From assembly GCA_019638705.1 (NCBI GenBank), contig JAHBTI010000002.1, forward strand, positions 62,001 to 126,000: DNA of 64,000 bases, read 5' to 3'. This DNA comes from Bacteroidota bacterium (GTDB lineage Bacteria; Bacteroidota; Bacteroidia; B-17B0; Aurantibacillaceae). The notes under the pieces are model-generated. The model saw only the letters and a program-made list of their open reading frames with translations. It was not told the DNA's origin and ran no database searches. Positions 41,899 through 49,590 of this stretch are shown here, in pieces. The stretch's first letter is position 1. Each line of letters starts with the position of its first letter. The position numbers and the translations under genes were made by a program.

Positions 41899-43127
41899 AG
41901 AACAGAGAAACCAACAGTTTTCAAATCTTCCCAAAAAGCAGGATATGATTTACTCACCACTTCGGGATTTTTAATGTTGAGTTTTGGAATGACAAACGCC
42001 AAGGGCGCAAAGCTCATTGCCATGCGGTGGTCGTTGTAAGTTTCAATAATGGCTTCGGCAGGAAATTTTGTTGTGGGCTGTAATTGCAAAGAATTTTCGG
42101 TAGCAATCACTTTCGCGCCCAATTTTTCCAACTCTGTTTTCAGAGCAAAAATGCGGTCTGTTTCTTTTACTTTCAAGGTTTGCAAACCTGTGAGCGTGGC
42201 GGGAATATTCAGCGTAAAACAAGTAACAGCCAGCGTTTGCGCAATATCTGGACAATCAGTAAAATCAAAATTAAATCCTTTCAAATCCGATTTTTTGTTG
42301 CACGACAACAGAACGGAATTTTCTTTAAAAACTGTTGTAACACCAAATTGCTCGTATAATGCGGGAAGCACGCTATCTGCTTGCAAAGAATGTTTGTGTA
42401 AAAAACTCAATTCAATTTCTGCATTTTGCGAAACGGCGCAAATACTGTACCAATACGAAGCCGAAGACCAATCACTTTCCACAACAAAAGAAGTTTTTTG
42501 AGAATTAATTTTTGTAGGAAAAACTTCAATCACGTTTTCACTTGCATTAACGTTTACACCAAATTGCTTGAGCAAAGAAATTGTCATGTCAATGTATGGA
42601 CGGGAAACCAAATCACTTTTCAAAGAAATTTTTAATCCGTTTTTAAAAAGTGGCGCAACCAACAACAGCGCGGAAATGTATTGAGAACTGATGTTTCCGT
42701 TTATTTCCACCTTTCCGCCTTGCAATGTTTTTCCTGTAATTTTTAAAGGCGGAAAATTTTCTTTTTCCAAATACTGAATGTCTGCACCGAGCGTTCGCAA
42801 AGCATTTACCAATTCACCAATCGGACGTTGTTTCATGCGTTCCGAACCTGTGAGCTGCCATTCGCCATTTGTAACAGCAAGCAACGCAGTAAGAAATCGC
42901 ATATCCGTTCCCGCATGATGAATGTTGATTGTGGCTTGCGTTTTGTTTTTGACTTGTTGCAAAGCATTTTGCAACAAAACAGTGTCTTCCGAATCAGACA
43001 AATTTTTTAATTCAAAATTCGCGTTCAACACTTCCCGCAAAATTAACAAACGATTGCTAATGCTTTTTGAGCCTGATAATTTTAGGGAAGCGTTTATTTT
43101 ATGTTGAGGTGAGGAAAGGAAAATCAT
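41889..43127 (-). CDS. aroA: 3-phosphoshikimate 1-carboxyvinyltransferase (EPSP synthase)
   Basis: 412 residues. It joins PEP to shikimate-3-phosphate in aromatic amino acid synthesis. Recognised by LSGSKSISNRLLIL (shikimate-phosphate binding), HAGTDMRFLTALLAVTNGEWQLTGSERMKQRPIGELVNAL, ISSQYISALLLVAPL and KVKETDRIFALKTELEKLGAKV, then ETYNDHRMAMSFAPLAF near the end. The last residues (FSVLSC) come from a family C repeat. aroB lies upstream on the same strand, separated by the GIY-YIG insertion; pabA follows further up. Together they form a chorismate-related neighbourhood. Confidence 0.95.
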   Translation of the reverse strand: MIFLSSPQHKINASLKLSGSKSISNRLLILREVLNANFELKNLSDSEDTVLLQNALQQVKNKTQATINIHHAGTDMRFLTALLAVTNGEWQLTGSERMKQRPIGELVNALRTLGADIQYLEKENFPPLKITGKTLQGGKVEINGNISSQYISALLLVAPLFKNGLKISLKSDLVSRPYIDMTISLLKQFGVNVNASENVIEVFPTKINSQKTSFVVESDWSSASYWYSICAVSQNAEIELSFLHKHSLQADSVLPALYEQFGVTTVFKENSVLLSCNKKSDLKGFNFDFTDCPDIAQTLAVTCFTLNIPATLTGLQTLKVKETDRIFALKTELEKLGAKVIATENSLQLQPTTKFPAEAIIETYNDHRMAMSFAPLAFVIPKLNIKNPEVVSKSYPAFWEDLKTVGFSVLSC

Positions 43128-43143
43128 GTTTCAAATCTTGTTT

Positions 43144-43515
43144 GTCATGCTGACGAAGGAAGCATCTATTCAATTTCTGCATTCAAAAATCGTAATTCAG
43201 GGTTAAACTCTTTTATCAAATTTTCTTTCTTTATGCGAGACCAACCTTTTAATTGTTTTTCTCTTGCAATAGCATCTTCTATATTCTGAAATCTTTCCAA
43301 ATAAACTAAATAATAAGCATTGTATTTTCCTGTAAAGTGTTGTTTTACTGTTTTTGCATCTTGCTCGTGTTCGAATAAACGTTTCTTTAAATTATTTGTA
43401 ACGCCGATGTATAAAACCGTTTTTGTGAAGTTTGTTGTTATATATACGAAATAGTTATGTGTACCTGTCGGTTTCATATAAAATGCATTTTAGATTCTTC
43501 GTTCCTCAGAATGAC
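43144..43515. repeat. family C palindrome split by the GIY-YIG gene
   Basis: Left half 43144-43167 (GTCATGCTGACGAAGGAAGC...) and right half 43492-43515 (...CTTCGTTCCTCAGAATGAC) together form one complete family C element in reverse orientation. The 324 bases between them carry little more than the nuclease gene. Confidence 0.75.
43166..43477 (-). CDS. GIY-YIG family endonuclease (UPF0213/UvrC-N type)
   Basis: 103 residues, a single GIY-YIG domain. YFVYI at 9-13 and VLYIGVT at 21-27 form the two catalytic strands. R33 in LKKRLFEH and E73 in AIAREKQLKGW are the conserved active-site residues. Stand-alone domains of this kind (YhbQ-like) occur in many copies in Bacteroidota; their cellular role is not settled, though the fold is that of UvrC and homing nucleases. 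The gene sits exactly inside a palindromic repeat between aroA and aroB, which suggests mobility. Confidence 0.88.
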   Translation of the reverse strand: MKPTGTHNYFVYITTNFTKTVLYIGVTNNLKKRLFEHEQDAKTVKQHFTGKYNAYYLVYLERFQNIEDAIAREKQLKGWSRIKKENLIKEFNPELRFLNAEIE

Positions 43516-43523
43516 AACCACAC

Positions 43524-44597
43524 TCAAACATTAAACTTAACACTTTTATTAAAAAACTCCACCGCTTTTTTAATTTGCGTTTCCGTTACTTCCACATCCA
43601 CTTTACATTTGCCTATGCCCGAAACCAAAGCAAATCGTGGTTTGTTGGCAGATGTTTTTTTGTCGTTGCGAATGAGCTTTAAAATTTTTTCACTATGTTT
43701 TTCGTTAATTTTTTTCGGTTGAAAAAAACGGTGAAGCACATAAAAAATTTCCAAGCCTTGTTTTTGGGTAATCAGTTTTTTCTGCAAAGCAATGTGGCTT
43801 TCGACTAACATACCAATTACCACCGCTTCGCCGTGAAGCAATTCGGTTTTTGTTCCCAACAACACCGCTTCCAAAGCATGACCGATTGTGTGTCCGAAAT
43901 TTAAAGACTTGCGCAAGCCTTTGTCAAACGGGTCTTTCAGCACACTATTATTTTTCAGAACAATGCTTTTTTCAATTTGTTCCACGCTTACAAAATTCAA
44001 ATAACCTCGTTTCAGTTCGTCCCAAAATTTTTTATCGCTGATTAAAGCGATTTTAAAAACCTCTGCCATGCCGTTTTTGTAATGTTTTTCGGGCAAAGAA
44101 TTTAAAAATGTAGGATACACAAATACCGCCGCAGGCTGCGCAAACAAGCCGATTGAATTTTTTATGCCGCCGAAATCAATGGCAGTTTTTCCGCCCACGC
44201 TCGCATCTGCCATTGCCAACAAACTCGTTGGGACATTTATAAAAGAAATCCCTCGTTTGTAAACCGCTGCGCAAAACCCGCCTAAATCACTCACTACGCC
44301 ACCGCCCAAATTTATAATTACGGAATTGCTGTCGGCTTTGTGCTCTAAAAGCGTTTGCCAAATATGCGCGCTTACTGCTAAATCTTTGCTTTGCTCGCCG
44401 CTCTCCATTTCAATAATTTCCGCATCTGATAAAATCGGACAATTTGTAATCAACAAAGGCAAACAATGTTGCAAAGTATTCTCATCGCAAATAACAAAGT
44501 GCGAAGAAAAATGTTTCTTTTTCAAAAATGCGTTGAGGGCTTTGAGTGAATGATTTCCCACCGTAACCGAATAGCCGTTTGATTTTATGATTGACAT
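43524..44597 (-). CDS. aroB: 3-dehydroquinate synthase
   Basis: 357 residues from the ATG at 44597; the longer frame to 44660 would read through a palindrome. The NAD-dependent enzyme forms the first ring of the shikimate pathway. Seen: NLGGGVVSDLGGFCAAVYKRGISFINVPTSLLAMADASVGGKTAIDFGGIKN, EVFKIALI, and the zinc-site region RKSLNFGHTIGHALE with LHGEAVVIGM. Residues ending at RNDKKTSANKPRFAL match the C-terminal domain. It is in line with aroA. Confidence 0.94.
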   Translation of the reverse strand: MSIIKSNGYSVTVGNHSLKALNAFLKKKHFSSHFVICDENTLQHCLPLLITNCPILSDAEIIEMESGEQSKDLAVSAHIWQTLLEHKADSNSVIINLGGGVVSDLGGFCAAVYKRGISFINVPTSLLAMADASVGGKTAIDFGGIKNSIGLFAQPAAVFVYPTFLNSLPEKHYKNGMAEVFKIALISDKKFWDELKRGYLNFVSVEQIEKSIVLKNNSVLKDPFDKGLRKSLNFGHTIGHALEAVLLGTKTELLHGEAVVIGMLVESHIALQKKLITQKQGLEIFYVLHRFFQPKKINEKHSEKILKLIRNDKKTSANKPRFALVSGIGKCKVDVEVTETQIKKAVEFFNKSVKFNV

Positions 44598-44613
44598 AAA
44601 TAATGTTTTTTCT

Positions 44614-44694
44614 GCCACGAAACAAAGTTCGCCCTTAGGCAATTTCACGAATTTACACAAATATAAATTAGTGTTCTTCGTGAAATTCGTGGCT
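44614..44694. repeat. palindromic element, family E (cacgaattt type)
   Basis: GCCACGAAACAAAG...TTCACGAATTTACAC on the left is mirrored by GTGTTCTTCGTG and AATTCGTGGC on the right, between aroB and pabA. It touches the pabA stop. Confidence 0.65.
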
Positions 44695-45260
44695 TAATTA
44701 TTAATCCAATTACGGATAATTGTTTCGCCGTGTTCGCTCAAAATAGATTCAGGGTGAAACTGCACGCCGCGAATGTCAAGGCTTTTGTGCTTGGCAGCCA
44801 TAATAAAACCGTTTTCGTCCAACGCGGTAATTTGTAAATTTTGGTTCAGATTTTTTTCGTCAATTACCCAAGAATGATAACGCCCCGCCAGAAATGTTTT
44901 AGGCACGTTCTTAAAAATATAATCGTCTGAAATAATGTTTACGGGCGTTGCCAAACCGTGAAAAGGCATTTCCAAGTTTTTCAGAGAACTCCCGAAAGCC
45001 TCGCCAATGGCTTGCAAACCCAAACACACACCCAAGATAGATTTTGTTTGAGAAAAATGTTTCAGCAAATCGGGCATAATTCCCGCTTCGCTTGGCAAAC
45101 CGGGTCCGGGCGACAATAAAATTTTATCGTAAGCCGAAACTTCGCGCAAAGAAATTGTATCGTTTTGAAAAATATCAAACGGAACATCGCTTACTTTTTC
45201 AATTAAGTGAACGAGATTGTAGGTAAAGCTGTCGTAATTATCCAAGACCAAAAGTTTCAT
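44694..45260 (-). CDS. pabA: glutamine amidotransferase of anthranilate/aminodeoxychorismate synthase
   Basis: 188 residues from the ATG at 45260. This class I amidotransferase supplies ammonia from glutamine for p-aminobenzoate or anthranilate. LVLDNYDSFTYNLVHLIE opens the protein. LLSPGPGLPSEAG, the nucleophile Cys in ILGVCLGLQAIGEAFG (near 78), and His/Glu in GVQFHPESILSEHG (near 170) form the active site. PabA and TrpG cannot be told apart here. The nearby aroA and aroB and the folP gene elsewhere in the window fit either use. Confidence 0.88.
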   Translation of the reverse strand: MKLLVLDNYDSFTYNLVHLIEKVSDVPFDIFQNDTISLREVSAYDKILLSPGPGLPSEAGIMPDLLKHFSQTKSILGVCLGLQAIGEAFGSSLKNLEMPFHGLATPVNIISDDYIFKNVPKTFLAGRYHSWVIDEKNLNQNLQITALDENGFIMAAKHKSLDIRGVQFHPESILSEHGETIIRNWINN

Positions 45261-45305
45261 GCAGCGCAAAATTCTAAATTCTAAAAACTAAATCCTAATT
45301 TTTAA

Positions 45306-45435
45306 ACCACATGGAAACATAGAAAGTATAGTTTTTTTACAAAAGCGCAGAGTTCACAAAGTATGTCGCGAAGCGACACTATGTGAAAACTAAACATGAG
45401 CTTAAATATCTATGAAAACTATGTATCTATGTGGT
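45306..45435. repeat. palindromic element, family F (ccacatggaaacat type)
   Basis: CCACATGGAAACATAGAAAG on the left and CTATGTATCTATGTGG on the right, with an inner CGCGAAGCG hairpin. It occupies most of the 228-base gap between pabA and the thioredoxin-fold gene. Confidence 0.6.
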
Positions 45436-45488
45436 AAATATTTTAGCATGATTTTTACTAAATTTATCCGTCAAAATTTTTATTTCTT

Positions 45489-46520
45489 ATGTCAAACAAA
45501 TTTCTCTTTATTGCATTTTTATTTGTTGTAAAAAATTCCGTTGCGCAAGAATTGGACGGAAAAGTAAACTGGCTCACGTTTGAAGAAGCGCAGAAGAAAA
45601 ACAAGGAAACTCAAAAACCTTTTTTGATTGACATTTACACCGATTGGTGCGGTTGGTGCAAGCACATGATGAAGACAACCTATTCAAACGAGGGATTGGC
45701 GGGCTACATCAACACCAATTTTTATCCCATAAAATTTAATGCAGAAACTAAAGACACGATTGAATACAACGGAACAATTTACAAGCCGTTTTCGCCCGAA
45801 CCAAAAACGCCGCACGAATTGGCAGTAAAATTTTTGGGTACGAGTTTGAGCTATCCCTCCACCATGTTTATAACAAATAATTTTGAATTTAATTTACTCT
45901 CGCAAGGTTATTTGGAAGACAAAAAACTTGAACCGCTTTTAATTTTTATGGTTGAAAATGCTTGGCGCAGCAGTGTTTACGATGAGTTCGGCAAACATTT
46001 TAATAATACGTTTTATGATACGGCTTTTCCGAAAGCACCTGTAAAATTTTATTCGTTGAGCGAAGTAGAAATTTTGCAAAAGAAAAAACCGAAAAAAGTT
46101 TTGGTAAACATCAGCGCGGAATTTTGCAACACTTGCAAGGTTCAGGACAAAACAACTTATTTGGATACAAGCATTGCCAATTACATCAACAAAAATTTTT
46201 ATCTCGTAAACTTAAAAGCAACCGATGACACCATTGTTTTTAAAAACGAAAAATACAGCCGTGTGTTGGCAAACAATTTTCCGGTTAATATGTTGGCATT
46301 GAAATTTACCGCCAATCGTTTTTCATTTCCTGCGCTTTGCTTGTTAGACGAGCAATTTAACGCCATTGATGTATTGAATTTTTACCAATCACCTGAACGC
46401 CTGAAACCCATTTTGACTTTCATTGCCTCAAACAAATACAAAACACAAAAGTTTGATGAGTTTATGCAGGAGTATTTAAAAACCAAAACAACGAGTGCTT
46501 CATCGCCAAAGAAAAAATAA
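45489..46520 (+). CDS. secreted protein with two thioredoxin-like domains
   Basis: 343 residues. The signal peptide ends NSVAQ (residue 20). Domain 1 (25-160) has FLIDIYTDWCGWCKHM with C54 and C57 and cis-Pro in SYPSTMFI, as in the thioredoxin_7/DUF255-like group. Domain 2 (about 195-325) repeats the fold with VLVNISAEFCNTCKVQ and SFPALCLLD. Both CxxC pairs are present, so both halves may be active. It would serve as a periplasmic disulfide reductant or oxidase. The tail is Ser/Lys-rich. The tandem arrangement suggests an internal duplication. Confidence 0.82.
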   Translation: MSNKFLFIAFLFVVKNSVAQELDGKVNWLTFEEAQKKNKETQKPFLIDIYTDWCGWCKHMMKTTYSNEGLAGYINTNFYPIKFNAETKDTIEYNGTIYKPFSPEPKTPHELAVKFLGTSLSYPSTMFITNNFEFNLLSQGYLEDKKLEPLLIFMVENAWRSSVYDEFGKHFNNTFYDTAFPKAPVKFYSLSEVEILQKKKPKKVLVNISAEFCNTCKVQDKTTYLDTSIANYINKNFYLVNLKATDDTIVFKNEKYSRVLANNFPVNMLALKFTANRFSFPALCLLDEQFNAIDVLNFYQSPERLKPILTFIASNKYKTQKFDEFMQEYLKTKTTSASSPKKK

Positions 46521-46543
46521 ATTGAATGTATGCGCAACTATCA

Positions 46544-46604
46544 TTTTTTATTAATCTTGTAAACCAAGCGCGGCGTTTAGAACTTTGTTGCAGATTGTGG
46601 ATTA
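46544..46604. repeat. direct repeat, copy 1, before the VOC gene
   Basis: A 61-base block with TTAATCTTGTAAACC, CGGCGTTTAGAACTTTGTTG and GTGGATTA. Copy 2 at 47086-47146 differs at about seven positions. The pair brackets the VOC gene tightly on both sides. Confidence 0.8.
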
Positions 46605-46608
46605 AATT

Positions 46609-47079
46609 ATGAAAGCAAAATTATTTAACTCAATAATTATTACGATTTTTCTATCCTTTTTATCATTATCCATAATGGGACAAATGAAACACATAAAAAT
46701 TATAGAAACAATTCTGTATGTGAACAATCAGGAAGCAAGTAAAGAGTTTTATCAAAAAATATTTCGCAAAAACCCTGATTTACACGTTCCGGGAATGACA
46801 GAATTTAATTTGTCTGAAAACTGCAAATTGGGATTAATGCCGAATAAAGGCATTGCAAAAATTCTTTCAGACAAAACACCGCACCCCGATGAGGGAAACG
46901 GAATACCAAGATGTGAATTGTATTTGTATGTTGAAGATATTAAATTGGAATATGACAACGCCATAAAAAGCGGAGCAAAACTCATCAGCCCAATTATAGA
47001 CAGAGATTGGGGCGACAAGGTGTGTTATTTTTCAGACCCTGACGGTCATATTATTGCATTTGCACAAAAAATAAGATAA
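46609..47079 (+). CDS. VOC (glyoxalase/bleomycin resistance) family protein
   Basis: 156 residues. The VOC domain begins at IKIIETILYVNNQEASKEFYQKIF and ends WGDKVCYFSDPDGHIIAFAQK, which contains the typical DPDGxxIxF strand. Unusually, a hydrophobic leader (IIITIFLSFLSLSIMGQ) precedes it. Either the protein is exported or the true start is the internal Met at residue 26, which gives a normal 131-residue VOC protein. The gene is bracketed by direct repeats, as if carried on a movable unit. The ligand is unknown. Confidence 0.8.
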   Translation: MKAKLFNSIIITIFLSFLSLSIMGQMKHIKIIETILYVNNQEASKEFYQKIFRKNPDLHVPGMTEFNLSENCKLGLMPNKGIAKILSDKTPHPDEGNGIPRCELYLYVEDIKLEYDNAIKSGAKLISPIIDRDWGDKVCYFSDPDGHIIAFAQKIR

Positions 47080-47085
47080 CCTCGC

Positions 47086-47146
47086 TTTTTTCTTAATCTT
47101 GTAAACCGAATACGGCGTTTAGAACTTTGTTGCAAATGGTGGATTA
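47086..47146. repeat. direct repeat, copy 2, behind the VOC gene
   Basis: Same 61-base block as at 46544, seven bases after the VOC stop codon. Confidence 0.8.
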
Positions 47147-47298
47147 GATTTTTCGCATTTTGTATATCTACGGCAAATATGCGCAATGAGATATAAAGTT
47201 CAGATACACAAAACACGCAGCTTTAGCTTATTGAAAAACAATAAATTGTTGCTAAAACGAGTTTGGTTTTGTAGGTTTGGGGTTGCGTATATTAGAGA

Positions 47299-47307
47299 GT
47301 TAGTGGC
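47299..47307 (+). other. cassette 1 start (GTTAGTGGC boundary)
   Basis: GTTAGTGGC is the exact complement of GCCACTAAC at 47804, the first bases of the attC-like site at the end of the same cassette. This is the pairing expected between a cassette's 5' end and its own attC. The 260 bases before the gene hold no other gene. Confidence 0.6.
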
Positions 47308-47339
47308 AACCCTATGATGACAAAGAAACCGTAACGACA

Positions 47340-47759
47340 ATGAAATTATCCTTTAAAATACATAAAAGCCTTGACCTTGTTTTTGACTATCTGACCGATA
47401 TGCAAAAATTCGTTTTGGTGCATCCTGTCATCTCCAAAATAGACAGTACTGGACAAGAAAGTTACTTAGTTCACGAAACATTAAAATTTGGTTTTGTTCC
47501 ATTTTCATTCACTTATCCTGCGACAATAGAAAAAAACATTTCAGACAAAAAAGTAACAATTCGGGCGACAGTTTTTAAATTGACTAAAATTGAAATGAAC
47601 TTCATTTTAAAAGCGGACTCAGAGTATACAATTATTGACGAAGAAATTCATTTTAAATCGCCTTTACCAGTTAAATTCATTATGCAAAAGGTTTTTAAAC
47701 AACAACACGAAAAACTCTTCAAGAATATTGAAGCTACTTATAATACACAACAAAGTTAA
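47340..47759 (+). CDS. SRPBCC/CoxG-like protein (cassette 1)
   Basis: 139 residues with the START/SRPBCC hydrophobic-cavity fold: MKLSFKIHKSLDLVFDYLTDMQKFVLVHPVI (first strand and helices), then paired strands, and a final long helix VKFIMQKVFKQQHEKLFKNIEATY. Members bind lipids or small hydrophobic ligands. It is the single gene of a cassette whose attC-like site starts 45 bases behind the stop. No promoter of the TAnnTTTG kind is seen directly before it. Confidence 0.7.
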   Translation: MKLSFKIHKSLDLVFDYLTDMQKFVLVHPVISKIDSTGQESYLVHETLKFGFVPFSFTYPATIEKNISDKKVTIRATVFKLTKIEMNFILKADSEYTIIDEEIHFKSPLPVKFIMQKVFKQQHEKLFKNIEATYNTQQS

Positions 47760-47803
47760 ATGGACAAGAATTGGAAATACAAATAGTCATACGAAAAAGG
47801 GCA

Positions 47804-47941
47804 GCCACTAACACGGGTTTTGCGTCAGGCGGGCTGACGTGCAAACTTGGAGCTTTGTGCTTCTATTCAGCTTCGGTGCAGGTTGACAGTTTTGTGCTCC
47901 GAAACCCCGCCCGAACGCAAAGCCCCAAACCGTTATAAGCC
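47804..47941 (+). other. attC-like site 1
   Basis: 138 bases, GCCACTAACACGGG to AAACCGTTATAAGCC. The ends fold on each other (TTTGCGT...GGCGGGC against GCCCGAACGCAAA), as in large integron attC sites of the VCR type. The left end pairs with 47299; the right end GTTATAAGCC belongs to the next cassette. Confidence 0.7.
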
Positions 47942-47971
47942 ATTTTAAAAACCGACACAGCACAGAAAAAT

Positions 47972-48703
47972 ATGACAGATTGGACAGCAGCATACAGAAG
48001 ACTTTATAAATTCCTTGACGTTTATACTGGTTCTCAATTCATCAAGACAGTTCAGCAAGTTGACCCCGACTTGTTTGACTATAATGACTATATTGAAAAA
48101 AGGCGTAACGAAGAAAAAAGCACTACAAAAAAAGATTACTTCAAGGATATTTTACTTTCATATCCTGACGATATAAAGCATCATCTATTTGAAATTTTCC
48201 TAAAGCCGTTAGAAGAAACATCTCCTGACGAAGTAAAAGATATTAGAACAATTATTGGTGGCGGGAAAGTTGACATCAGGAAAGTCATTTATGCGAAAGC
48301 AGTTGCTTCAAAAGAAATAGATGAAAATTTAATTGCTGACACACTAAAAGGGCTTGAAGCATTTCCAGAGGCTTATAAATTATATAAAAAGGCACTCACA
48401 GATTTCAATAGTGGCAATGATGAACGACACATTTTGGACGACATTAGGTTATCAGTTGAATACTTCCTTCGGTCTATACTTGGAAATGAAAAAACTTTAG
48501 AAAATCAAATTCCATTTTTAGGGAAATACCAAAAGGAAAAAGGGATTTCGTCTGAAATAAGCAATACATTTCAAAGGCTAATAGAAATTTTCGGAAAGTA
48601 TCAAAACAACTATGTTAAACACCACGACAAAGTAAAGCACTCTGAAATTGAATTTATTTTCAATCTTACAAATACGTTTTACCGCTTTTTACTTTCACAT
48701 TGA
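47972..48703 (+). CDS. HEPN-like helical protein, first gene of cassette 2
   Basis: 243 residues, almost all helical by sequence. The C-terminal 110 residues (DDIRLSVEYFLRSILGNEKTLENQIPFLGKY ... IFGKYQNNYVKHHDKVKHSEIEFIFNLTNTFYRFLL) resemble the HEPN-like C-terminal region of abortive-infection proteins, with a conserved-looking N-Y-V-K-H-H segment. The classical Rx4-6H pair is not obvious. The N-terminal half (YKFLDVYTGSQFIKTVQQVDPDLFDYNDYIE) is unrecognised. It is followed after 2 bases by an LRR gene and then a PLD nuclease gene. I infer a sensor or effector role in a defence-type operon. Confidence 0.65.
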   Translation: MTDWTAAYRRLYKFLDVYTGSQFIKTVQQVDPDLFDYNDYIEKRRNEEKSTTKKDYFKDILLSYPDDIKHHLFEIFLKPLEETSPDEVKDIRTIIGGGKVDIRKVIYAKAVASKEIDENLIADTLKGLEAFPEAYKLYKKALTDFNSGNDERHILDDIRLSVEYFLRSILGNEKTLENQIPFLGKYQKEKGISSEISNTFQRLIEIFGKYQNNYVKHHDKVKHSEIEFIFNLTNTFYRFLLSH

Positions 48704-48705
48704 GT

Positions 48706-49587
48706 ATGGAAAATAAGAATGAAAATAATACTTCTTTAATCCCAATTGGCTCGACTGGTTTAGTCAGGGTCAATAATACCATTTCCATAACTGATAAAAT
48801 TTTAAAGGAACATAATTTTAAATTACATAATCATAAAAACCTTCTAACAGATAATTGGGACAATATCTTCCCAAACGAATGGAAAGAAATATTAGAATTG
48901 CATATTATTCTAACGAAATTAGACATTCAAATAGACACAAAATGCAGCATCCATCATCAATACAAGACTTTATTTAATGTTGATTATAAATTCAATAATA
49001 AAACTGACATTAGATATCTAAAAAAACTCAAAATTCTTAATCTAAGAACAAGCAAATACATTAATGATATTACCCCTATAACCTACTTTGACAAACTAAC
49101 TGAATTAAATTATTACTCAGAAACTCATAACCTAATTGGGATAGAAAATATTGGAAAACTAACTGCATTAGAAAAACTTCACCTTTATACACCTCATTTA
49201 CACAATTTAGATTTTATAAAAACAAATATAGGGCTTAAGGATTTATCATTAATCACTGGCAAAATACCAGATTATTCTCCGTTGTCAGCGTTATTTATGC
49301 TTGAGCGATTATATTTCGCAACGGATAAATTACCAGCTTCTCATTCCGTATTTAAACTCACAAACCTGATAGATTTGGACATAATAAATTGTCGTGATGT
49401 AGAAGATGTTGAACTATTCTCAAACTTATCAAATCTTGAAAAACTAACCTTATATTATGTCAATATTCACAATATAAACTTCCTTAAAAAGCTTCAATTG
49501 AAATCTCTCCGAATAAGAAACGGAGGGTTAATCAATGAGGATATTATTTGGCTAAGAGAAAATGTTCAGGATTTAATACTATTGTAA
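48706..49587 (+). CDS. leucine-rich repeat protein, second gene of cassette 2
   Basis: 293 residues from the ATG at 48706, two bases behind the preceding stop. No signal peptide, so cytoplasmic. Residues 100-290 are irregular LRRs of 21-24 residues (LKKLKILNLRTSKYINDITPI, FDKLTELNYYS, LTALEKLHLYTPHLHNLDFI, LFMLERLYFATDKLPAS, LSNLEKLTLYYVNIHNINFL, LQLKSLRIRNGG). These resemble the SDS22-like or internalin-like style. The N-terminal 95 residues are unrecognised. The gene is markedly AT-rich. In this operon it is the likely recognition component. Confidence 0.7.
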   Translation: MENKNENNTSLIPIGSTGLVRVNNTISITDKILKEHNFKLHNHKNLLTDNWDNIFPNEWKEILELHIILTKLDIQIDTKCSIHHQYKTLFNVDYKFNNKTDIRYLKKLKILNLRTSKYINDITPITYFDKLTELNYYSETHNLIGIENIGKLTALEKLHLYTPHLHNLDFIKTNIGLKDLSLITGKIPDYSPLSALFMLERLYFATDKLPASHSVFKLTNLIDLDIINCRDVEDVELFSNLSNLEKLTLYYVNIHNINFLKKLQLKSLRIRNGGLINEDIIWLRENVQDLILL

Positions 49588-49590
49588 TCT

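Noticed and set aside
47808..47993. 61-residue ORF on the minus strand
   Set aside because: It lies almost wholly in attC-like site 1.
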